From positions 1-37,881 of IMG/VR virus record IMGVR_UViG_3300025846_000008: a DNA stretch of 37,881 bases; one strand, 5' to 3'. The notes below the pieces were generated by a model. It saw only the letters and a program-made list of their open reading frames with translations, was not told where the DNA came from and did not search any database. Positions 21,988-27,342 of the stretch are shown piece by piece. Numbering within the stretch: the first letter of the stretch is position 1; each line of letters starts with the position of its first letter. The position numbers and the translations under genes were made by a program. Source of the stretch: a virus.

Positions 21988-22304
21988 GCCGAGATGTCTG
22001 CGATTACGATTCGATGTCCTCGTGCGACCATGAGTGTGATCCGTGCGGGCCGAGCGAGGAGGGAGACGCCGTGAGCGACCTCATCCACGCCATCGAGCGC
22101 GACGGCAGCGAGTGGTATGAGAAACCCGGCGTGGACGCCCGCATCGCCGAGCTGAAGGCCGAGCTAAAGCACCTGCACTCGCGCTGGGATTGGACCGAGT
22201 ACTGGTTCGACAACCTCTATCCGACCGACTGGCAGCGGTGCCAAGCGAGGTATGACGCCACGAAGGTCAGGGCACGCCCTGTGGCCGAGAGGGAAACGAC
22301 GTGA
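21984..22304 (+). CDS. Hypothetical protein with N-terminal cysteine cluster
   Basis: 106 residues from GTG 21984 (GTGA overlap). Four cysteines (CDYDSMSSCDHECDPCG) lie in the first 25 residues. A helical, Trp-rich region follows (IAELKAELKHLHSRWDW, EYWFDNLYPTDW). An internal GTG at 22072, preceded by GAGG, could give a shorter form without the cysteines. Coupled by GTGA to the VRR-NUC gene. Confidence 0.5.
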   Translation: MSRDVCDYDSMSSCDHECDPCGPSEEGDAVSDLIHAIERDGSEWYEKPGVDARIAELKAELKHLHSRWDWTEYWFDNLYPTDWQRCQARYDATKVRARPVAERETT

Positions 22305-22633
22305 GTACCGTCCTCGAGCGCGACCTGGTGTCCGAGATCCGCGTCGTGTCGAAAGCGATGAACGTGCAGCTCGTCGAGATGGGCCAGCGTCGCGCCAAGG
22401 GCTCGGGCTCGACCATCGGCCTGCCGGACCTCGCCGTGAACTGCGCCGGGCGCACGGTGTGGATTGAGACGAAGCGCGTCCACCGGCCTGGCGAGGGGCA
22501 CGGCTGCCTGTCCCTGGGTCAGGAGGCGTTCATCGCCAAGGCCGCCGAGCAAGGGGTTCACGTGTTCATCGTCGACCGCGTCGAGGACTTCATTGGCGTT
22601 GTGAACGGCATGCGCAAGAGCCGGCGTTCGTAG
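22301..22633 (+). CDS. VRR-NUC domain nuclease
   Basis: 110 residues from GTG 22301 (GTGA overlap). The stand-alone VRR-NUC fold is marked by an N-terminal Glu (LERDLVSEI), GLPDLAV at 40-46, the metal-binding WIETKR with Glu56 and Lys58, and SLGQEAFI at 71-78 followed by GVHVFIVD. These small nucleases of the PD-(D/E)XK superfamily are common in phage replication regions, where they may resolve branched DNA. It is the last gene of the early operon before the integrase. Confidence 0.85.
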   Translation: MSTVLERDLVSEIRVVSKAMNVQLVEMGQRRAKGSGSTIGLPDLAVNCAGRTVWIETKRVHRPGEGHGCLSLGQEAFIAKAAEQGVHVFIVDRVEDFIGVVNGMRKSRRS

Positions 22634-22645
22634 TATGCTCGGCAA
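22631..22645 (+). promoter_or_regulatory. Candidate leaderless promoter of the integrase gene
   Basis: TAGTAT at 22631-22636 is a good TANNNT -10 box, nine bases before ATG 22646. There is no ribosome site in front of that ATG. A start at the ATG would fit a leaderless message. No -35 box is seen, and the upstream element of P1-P3 is absent, so it should be regulated differently. Confidence 0.4.
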
Positions 22646-23800
22646 ATGGGGTGGACGTATCGGCTGCCGGACGGACGCTGGAGGGCGTTCGAGTCGGAGG
22701 GTAGTGGAGCAGGCAGGACGCAGGCGAATGCGATTCGCCGGCTCCAGCATGACGCCGTATCTGCGGCCCGCATCCGGCTCACCGACAAGCTCAAGCACCA
22801 CGGCCGTCCGTCTCACTCCGGCGAGACCTTCAAGAAGTTGGTCGCCGACTTCCGCGACCTGCACATGGTTGAGCTCTCGCCGACCACGCAGACCGGCTAC
22901 GAGTCGATCCTGCGCCGCCACCTCGAGCCGTACTTCGGCAAGGACGTCGCCGCCGACATCGACCCGACCGAGGTGCTCAAGTTCAAGGCCGCCAAGCGCC
23001 GCGCCGGCCTCTCGGCGATGACCGTCGAACATCACCTCTCGTGCCTGCGCTCCGTGTTGTCGTTCGGGGTGCGCACCCGGCGCCTCGAGTGGAACGCCGC
23101 CGAGGCTGTGAAGGGTAAGAAGCCGCGGCCCGGGAATCCACGGCGGTCACTCTCGCAAGACGAGGTGAAGAAGCTGCTCGCGGGGGCGCTCGCTCTGCGG
23201 GGCCGCATCCCAAGGCGCAAGGGTGGCGAGCGCGACGACCTCTACGGGCCGGCGCTCGCCGGTCTCTGCGCCGGCCTGCGTCGCGGCGAGGTGCTGGCCC
23301 TCAGGTGGCGCGACATCGACCTGGCGGCCAGCGCTCTCTATGCCCGTCACAACCTCGTGCAGGAGAAGGGCAGGGGGCCGGTGCTCAAGCTGACCAAGGC
23401 GGACGGGGAAGAGGTGCGTCCGGTGCTCTTGCCGGCCGTGGCGGTGGACGCGCTGCGCGCCGAGCGGCTGCGTCAGAAGAAGCGGGCGCTGCGGGAGCGC
23501 GGCTGGAACCCGCAGGGCATCGTCTTCCCTGGCAAGCGCGGCGCCTGGCGCGTCCCCGACACGCTCACGCACCACTTCGCCGACCTGCTCACGGCGCTCG
23601 GTATCGAGGACGCCGACTTTCATACCCTGCGCCACACGCACGCCACCTGGCTGCGCGACGACGGCATTGACCCGCTGACGATCCGCGACCGTCAGGGGCA
23701 TGCCGACGTGAAGACGACGGAGGGCTACCTGCACGCCAAGCTGGCGGTCCAGGAGTCGGCGGCGGCGAGCCTGCAGAAGCGACTTGTGCCGCGCCAGTAG
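22646..23800 (+). CDS. int: Tyrosine integrase
   Basis: 384 residues. Residues 1-55 form an arm-binding-type N-terminal domain (WTYRLPDGRWRAFESEG), 60-160 the core-binding domain (TFKKLVADFRDLHM, LEPYFGKDVAADI), and 168-384 the catalytic domain. Catalytic residues are Arg212 or Arg213 (GLRRGEVLALRW), Lys251, His326 and Arg329 (FHTLRHTH), His352 (GHADVKTTEGYLH) and the nucleophile Tyr361. It joins phage attP and host attB. The attP lies 220 bases downstream and copies a tRNA-Arg end, as usual for this family. The start ATG lacks a ribosome site and may be leaderless. Confidence 0.95.
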   Translation: MGWTYRLPDGRWRAFESEGSGAGRTQANAIRRLQHDAVSAARIRLTDKLKHHGRPSHSGETFKKLVADFRDLHMVELSPTTQTGYESILRRHLEPYFGKDVAADIDPTEVLKFKAAKRRAGLSAMTVEHHLSCLRSVLSFGVRTRRLEWNAAEAVKGKKPRPGNPRRSLSQDEVKKLLAGALALRGRIPRRKGGERDDLYGPALAGLCAGLRRGEVLALRWRDIDLAASALYARHNLVQEKGRGPVLKLTKADGEEVRPVLLPAVAVDALRAERLRQKKRALRERGWNPQGIVFPGKRGAWRVPDTLTHHFADLLTALGIEDADFHTLRHTHATWLRDDGIDPLTIRDRQGHADVKTTEGYLHAKLAVQESAAASLQKRLVPRQ

Positions 23801-23808
23801 GGTATGCT

Positions 23809-23893
23809 GAGACGGCAGAGACGGGGAGGATTTGTACCCTTGCTACGATGAGCAACGCTGTCCTGTCCACGCAGTGCGTCTCTGCACCGTCTC
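23809..23893 (+). terminator. Long inverted repeat after int (terminator, structured RNA or arm region)
   Basis: GAGACGGCAGAGACG at 23809-23823 pairs with CGTCTCTGCACCGTCTC at 23877-23893, a 15-bp stem with a two-base bulge. The 53-base loop holds a second small stem, TTGCT/AGCAA (23840-23855). It begins nine bases after the int stop. It may end the int message or regulate it from downstream. Confidence 0.45.
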
Positions 23894-23957
23894 ACTTCTT
23901 CGCACCCTTCTTCAGGCACGCCGTTGGCCTCTTCGCTCTGAAACGGGTACAGGACCG

Positions 23958-23965
23958 GCTACATC
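23958..23965 (+). repeat. Arm-type repeat GCTACATC (left of core)
   Basis: GCTACATC, preceded by CG. Matching copies occur at 24181 (GCTACATT) and 24192 (GCTACATC) on the other side of the attP core. A weaker relative (GCTACGAT) lies at 23842. Such repeats are candidates for the arm sites bound by the integrase N-terminal domain. Confidence 0.45.
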
Positions 23966-24022
23966 TTCGGCGAGGGCTTCGAGCGGCAACGCGCAGATTG
24001 ATCTCAGGTGCAGGCAAAAAGA

Positions 24023-24072
24023 TGGCGCGCACGGCAGGACTCGAACCTGCGACCTTCGGTTCCGTAGACCGC
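24023..24072 (-). other. attP core: 3' half of a tRNA-Arg(ACG) gene
   Basis: Read on the minus strand, this is the end of a tRNA. It has an anticodon loop CTACGGA with anticodon ACG (24061-24067), anticodon 3' stem ACCGA, variable loop AGGTC, T-arm GCAGG-TTCGAGT-CCTGC (24034-24050), acceptor strand CGTGCGC, discriminator G and encoded CCA (24023-24025). The pairing fails at the outer base of the anticodon stem and no D-arm follows, so it is only the tRNA 3' half. That is the typical attP identity segment of tyrosine integrases, which restores the host tRNA upon insertion. Confidence 0.88.
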
Positions 24073-24136
24073 TGACGGGATACCGCAGCGTCCACACCAC
24101 CCCCGCAGAGAGAGCCTGACTGAGCCCGGCCCGGCA

Positions 24137-24154
24137 GAGAGGCCGGCGCCTCTC
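24137..24154. repeat. Short perfect hairpin in the attP arm
   Basis: GAGAGGC-CGGC-GCCTCTC, a 7-bp stem with a four-base loop, between the attP core and the right arm repeats. It may terminate transcription coming from int or shape the attP complex. Confidence 0.5.
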
Positions 24155-24180
24155 GTCAACGCCCCCGGTGTGCAGAGTCG

Positions 24181-24199
24181 GCTACATTGTTGCTACATC
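24181..24199 (+). repeat. Paired arm-type repeats (right of core)
   Basis: GCTACATT at 24181-24188 and GCTACATC at 24192-24199, starts 11 bases apart and so about one helical turn. Same orientation as the copy at 23958. Candidate P'-arm integrase sites. Confidence 0.45.
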
Positions 24200-24218
24200 T
24201 GCCGGGTCTCATGCCGGG

Positions 24219-24350
24219 TCTCATCAGGATCTCATCAGGATCTCATCAGGATCTCATCAGGATCTCATCAGGATCTCATCAGGATCTCATCAGGATCTCA
24301 TCAGGATCTCATCAGGATCTCATCAGGATCTCATCAGGATCTCATCAGGA
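24219..24350 (+). repeat. Twelve perfect 11-bp tandem repeats (TCTCATCAGGA)
   Basis: Twelve identical units end to end, followed by a degenerate thirteenth (TCTCATCCTCC) that merges into promoter P2. Every junction makes GGATCT, so GATC recurs twelve times at 11-base intervals, close to one per helical turn. Two 12-bp units TGCCGGGTCTCA precede it (24200-24223). The array could bind a cooperative regulator, be a target of the phage Dam-family methyltransferase, or act as an origin or partition site. Copy number may vary between isolates. Confidence 0.97.
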
Positions 24351-24355
24351 TCTCA

Positions 24356-24407
24356 TCCTCCTCCAACAACGCCGGGCGGTAGGCTCGGTGCGTGATAGGC
24401 TGCGAAC
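24356..24407 (+). promoter_or_regulatory. Candidate phage promoter P2 (packaging operon)
   Basis: TCCTCCTCCAACAAC at 24356-24370 is identical to 9937-9951. Nine bases later comes TAGGCT (24380-24385), then six bases and GTG 24392. A second TAGGCT (24396-24401) lies six bases before ATG 24408, giving a second leaderless option. It is directly abutted by the 11-bp array and faces the packaging and head genes. Confidence 0.55.
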
Positions 24408-24620
24408 ATGACCCCGCCGCTGACCGCCACCTTCGGCGCCCGCTTCTTCAATCCCCGCTCGACCTGCGCCGTCTGCGGCCGTGAGTGTGGCGACGACGGT
24501 GAGGTCATCGCGCAGCTCGACCCCAAAGTCGAGTCATCCGCCGAAGGCCTCAGCCTGCTCGTCGACGTCACGCCCGGCGAGAGGCTCGTCGTCTGCCGGG
24601 AGTGCGCCGCCAAGGAGTAG
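24408..24620 (+). CDS. Small zinc-knuckle protein
   Basis: 70 residues. ATG 24408 lies six bases after the second TAGGCT box, with no ribosome site, so a leaderless start is likely. CAVCGREC near residue 19 and CRECAAKE at the C-terminus form a four- or five-cysteine site around a strand-rich middle. It is the first gene after the repeat array and so may be a regulator of the downstream operon. The next reading frame overlaps its second half. Confidence 0.55.
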   Translation: MTPPLTATFGARFFNPRSTCAVCGRECGDDGEVIAQLDPKVESSAEGLSLLVDVTPGERLVVCRECAAKE

Positions 24621-24834
24621 CTGCTCCGAATCACTCGCCGAGCAGTTCCCTCACTTCGACCTCACGATCCTCTCCGTCAAACAGCTCGCCGTCGTCGAGA
24701 TGCGTCTCTGCGGCGGCCTCTCCTTCCGCAAGATCGCCGCCTTCGAAGGCGTCACGCACCAGGCCGTGATATGCCGCTTTGCCTGCGCCGTCGGACGCCT
24801 TGCCGAGGCCGCGGGCTTGCCGACTCGCGCCTAA
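24481..24834 (+). CDS. Sigma-region-4-like helix-turn-helix protein, start uncertain
   Basis: The convincing part is residues about 50-117 (from 24628): a helix LSVKQLAVVEMRLCGG, then LSFRKIAAFEGVTHQAVICR, a helix-turn-helix of the sigma-70 region 4 type. The only in-frame starts are GTG 24481 and 24487, deep inside the preceding gene and with Ser-rich, implausible coding before 24620. Translation may instead use a rare start or a +1 shift from the preceding frame. It may steer RNA polymerase or serve in packaging. The domain is likely real; the exact gene model is not settled. Confidence 0.5.
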   Translation: MSVATTVRSSRSSTPKSSHPPKASACSSTSRPARGSSSAGSAPPRSSCSESLAEQFPHFDLTILSVKQLAVVEMRLCGGLSFRKIAAFEGVTHQAVICRFACAVGRLAEAAGLPTRA

Positions 24835-24874
24835 GTAGAGGGACCTCCCTGCAACCTGGTCACGATGGGACACC

Positions 24875-26269
24875 ATGCCGCCTAAAGGTACACCCGTGAA
24901 AACAAAGCCCCTTGTCGAGATGTGGCCGCTCTCCCGCTGCATCCCCTACGCCTGCAACCCCCGCGTGATCCCGAAGGCGGCGGTAAGCAAGGTCGCGGCC
25001 TCGATACGCGAGTTCGGATTCCAGCAGCCGATCGTAGTCGACGAGGGCGGCGTGATCATCACCGGCCACACCCGGCTGCTGGCGGCCAGGCACTTGGGGC
25101 TCGAGGAAGTGCCCGTGCTCGTCGCACGCGGCCTGACGCCGACGCAGGTCAGAGCCTACCGCGTCGCCGACAACCGGACGGGCCAGGAGGCGACCTGGAA
25201 TAAGGACCTGCTGACCGCCGAGATCGCGGCGCTGCTCGAGGTCGACTTCGATGTGCTGCTGACCGGCCTCGACAGCGCCGAGCTCGAGCGCCTGAGCGCC
25301 GACTGGGCCGACCCCAGGGCGGACGATGCGCTGCCGGCGAAGGCGCCGGCGCGCACGAAGCTGGGCGATCTCTACGCCTTGGGCAAGCACCGAATCCTCT
25401 GCGGCGACGCGACCGACGGCGCCGACGTGGCGCGTCTGCTCGACGGCCGGGGGGTTGACTGCGTGTGGACCGACCCCCCCTACGGCATCGACTACAAGGG
25501 CTCACCGAACCATGCGCCGATTGCCGGTGATGAGAAGGAGCGCGACGAGCTGGTGCGCACCCTGCTTGAGCCCGCCTTCCGGCATGCCGCCGAGCACGCG
25601 GCGCTGAATGCGGCCTTCTACATCTGGCATGCCTCGACGACGTGGGAGGACTTCGCCTTCGCGCTGAAGGCGGCCGGCCTCGAGGAGCGCGGCAACATCG
25701 TCTGGGTGAAGGAGCGGGCGACGCTCAGCAGGTCCGACTATCAATGGCGGCACGAGCTCTGCTTCTACGCCGCCCGCGCCGGCGAGAGCCCGACCTGGTA
25801 CGGCGACCGCACGCAGTCGACGGTCTGGGAAGTCACCTCGGGACGCACGGACGGCATCGCCGCGGTGATTGGCGAGGGCCTGCTGCTCACTGACGGCAAC
25901 GGCCAAGAGCTCTACGTGCGTGAGCGGCCGCCGAAGCGCAAGCTGCGCACGATCCGCCTCGCTGCCGGCGAGAGCGCCAGCCTGCACGCGGACGTCGCCG
26001 ACTCGGACGTCTGGCGCGTCCGCCACGACGAAGCCAAGCCCGACCACCCGACGCAGAAGCCCGTGGCGCTGGTGACCAGGGCGCTCATGAACTCGACCGC
26101 CGCCGGCGACGCTGTCTACGATCCGTTCCTTGGCTCCGGCACGGCGCTGGTCGGCGCCGAGCGCCTTGGCCGGGTCTGCTACGGGATGGAGATCGACCCC
26201 ACCTACTGCGACCTAGCGATCGCGCGCTGGGAGGCCGCGAGCGGAGCCCAGGCGGAGCCTGTGAGCTGA
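24875..26269 (+). CDS. ParB-like plus DNA methyltransferase fusion
   Basis: 464 residues from ATG 24875. An in-frame GTG at 24896, preceded by AAAGG, is an equally good start. Residues about 15-105 are a ParB/Srx-type domain (IPYACNPRVIP, ITGHTRLLAARHLGLEEVPV, AYRVADNRT). Residues about 165-460 are a beta-class amino-methyltransferase with DPPYGIDYKG at 200-209, and PFLGSGTALVGAERLGR as the AdoMet-binding motif in the C-terminal part. Such fusions are common near phage terminase genes, and methylate adenine or cytosine amino groups. It may protect DNA from restriction or mark it for packaging. Confidence 0.88.
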   Translation: MPPKGTPVKTKPLVEMWPLSRCIPYACNPRVIPKAAVSKVAASIREFGFQQPIVVDEGGVIITGHTRLLAARHLGLEEVPVLVARGLTPTQVRAYRVADNRTGQEATWNKDLLTAEIAALLEVDFDVLLTGLDSAELERLSADWADPRADDALPAKAPARTKLGDLYALGKHRILCGDATDGADVARLLDGRGVDCVWTDPPYGIDYKGSPNHAPIAGDEKERDELVRTLLEPAFRHAAEHAALNAAFYIWHASTTWEDFAFALKAAGLEERGNIVWVKERATLSRSDYQWRHELCFYAARAGESPTWYGDRTQSTVWEVTSGRTDGIAAVIGEGLLLTDGNGQELYVRERPPKRKLRTIRLAAGESASLHADVADSDVWRVRHDEAKPDHPTQKPVALVTRALMNSTAAGDAVYDPFLGSGTALVGAERLGRVCYGMEIDPTYCDLAIARWEAASGAQAEPVS

Positions 26270-26270
26270 A

Positions 26271-26960
26271 GTGCCTCCGAGCGCCCCGATAGAAAACGAC
26301 GAAGAGACGTGGGGCGACGTAGAGGACGCGCTCGCCTACGACCCTGATCCGCTCGCAGATGAGGAGTCCGTCTCGCAGGTCGAGATCACGGCGCGCACGC
26401 TCAAGTCGGACCTGAAGCACCGGACGCTGAACGCCATGAAGCGCCAGTTTCTCGCCGACCTGATGCCGAACGTGCCGGCGCCGGGGGAGTGCTGGCACGT
26501 CGTCTCCAACGGCCGCTTCGACTACTGGACGTGGATCCCCGTGATGCTCAGCTACATCGGCAGGGTCGACGAGTTCTACGGGTCCACCTGGGTCTTGAAC
26601 CGCGGCAACGTGCTCGAGCTCTTCGAGCTGATCGACTCCGGCCTGATCGTCAAGACCAGCGTCCTCTCCGGCCTGTTCACCAAGCGTCGCGAGGGCGCCG
26701 TCTATGCGACCCTGCTCCAGGGCATGCGCCGGCGCGGGCAGCGATTCGTTTGCTCGGAGAATCACGCGAAGGTCACGCTGCTGGCGAACTTCGACGCCGG
26801 CACCTACCTGACGATTGAGGGCTCGGCGAACTACACCGCGAATCCCCGCATTGAGCAGAATGTGCTGGTTAACGACGAGGCAATCTACCGCTTCCACCGC
26901 GACTGGATGGAGGAGGTGCTCGAGCATGGCCGCGAGGGAGAAGCCGACCCCGAGAGCTGA
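26271..26960 (+). CDS. Phospholipase-D-like single-HKD protein
   Basis: 229 residues from GTG 26271, two bases after the preceding stop. An acidic N-terminus precedes a mixed alpha/beta domain. The C-terminal part shows ENHAKVTLLANFDAGTYL and GSANYTANPRIEQN. These give His165, Lys167, Asp175, Gly184, Ser185 and Asn187, a looser form of the HxK...D...GSxN motif of the phospholipase D/nuclease superfamily. A second HKD motif is missing, so a dimer would be needed, as in Nuc-type nucleases. It lies just before the terminase genes. A nuclease role in packaging or defence is possible but inferred. Confidence 0.6.
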   Translation: MPPSAPIENDEETWGDVEDALAYDPDPLADEESVSQVEITARTLKSDLKHRTLNAMKRQFLADLMPNVPAPGECWHVVSNGRFDYWTWIPVMLSYIGRVDEFYGSTWVLNRGNVLELFELIDSGLIVKTSVLSGLFTKRREGAVYATLLQGMRRRGQRFVCSENHAKVTLLANFDAGTYLTIEGSANYTANPRIEQNVLVNDEAIYRFHRDWMEEVLEHGREGEADPES

Positions 26961-27342
26961 CAGTCGCCAGATGCAGGAACGCCTCGCCGAAGTGGCTGAC
27001 CTGATCGTGGCCGGCCTCACGCAGCACGAGCTGCACAAGTACATCCGGGACAAGCGAGCGGAATGGGATCTCGAGCGCCGGCAGCGCAGTACGATCATCC
27101 AGCGCGCCCGCAAGGCTGTCGTCGACGCCGGCAAGACGCACTACCCCGAGGAGCTCGGCAAGGCGGTTAGGCGCCTGAACGTGCTCTACCGGCGCTCGTT
27201 TGCGATCAACGACTACAAGACCTGCGCCGCGATCGTGCGCCAGATGGCGGACCTGCTCGGTCTGGCGACGCAGACCTCGAAGTCGGGCGAGGACGCCTCC
27301 GACGTCAGGCGCTACCTCGACGGACTACGGACGGGCTCGTGA
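26926..27342 (+). CDS. terS: Terminase small subunit
   Basis: 138 residues from ATG 26926, chosen because GGAGGAGG lies upstream; it overlaps the preceding gene by 35 bases. It is helical throughout, with a basic N-terminus, a helix-turn-helix-like part (LIVAGLTQHELHKYIRD, about 27-43) and a longer coiled region (RRLNVLYRRSFAINDYKTCA). It precedes the large subunit with a GTGA overlap. Small terminases recognise the packaging site. The identification rests on size, fold type and position. Confidence 0.75.
   Translation: MAAREKPTPRADSRQMQERLAEVADLIVAGLTQHELHKYIRDKRAEWDLERRQRSTIIQRARKAVVDAGKTHYPEELGKAVRRLNVLYRRSFAINDYKTCAAIVRQMADLLGLATQTSKSGEDASDVRRYLDGLRTGS

Larger units (their letters stand above)
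23801..24407. other. Gene-free 600-base region: attP and control elements
   Basis: No supportable gene. In order it holds the post-int inverted repeat, a GCTACATC arm-type repeat (23958), the tRNA-derived attP core (24023-24067), a hairpin (24137-24154), two more GCTACAT repeats (24181, 24192), two 12-bp repeats TGCCGGGTCTCA (24200-24223), the 11-bp array (24219-24350) and promoter P2 (24356-24401). Short frames over the tRNA copy and over the array are artefacts. Confidence 0.8.

Noticed and set aside
24023-24110. Complete tRNA gene
   Set aside because: Only the 3' half is present. No D-arm or 5' acceptor strand follows, so it is an attP identity segment and not a phage tRNA.
23848-24119. 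Short frames containing AGLEPATFGS or similar over the attP
   Set aside because: This peptide is a known artefact of translating the antisense of a tRNA T-arm, which is what this sequence is.
24219-24350. CRISPR array
   Set aside because: The units are 11 bp, contiguous, and without spacers. No cas genes are present.
24168-24411. Three parallel frames with repeated SGSHQDLIRIS-type peptides
   Set aside because: They are translations of the 11-bp tandem array. Because 11 is not a multiple of three, all three frames stay open and give the same periodic peptide.
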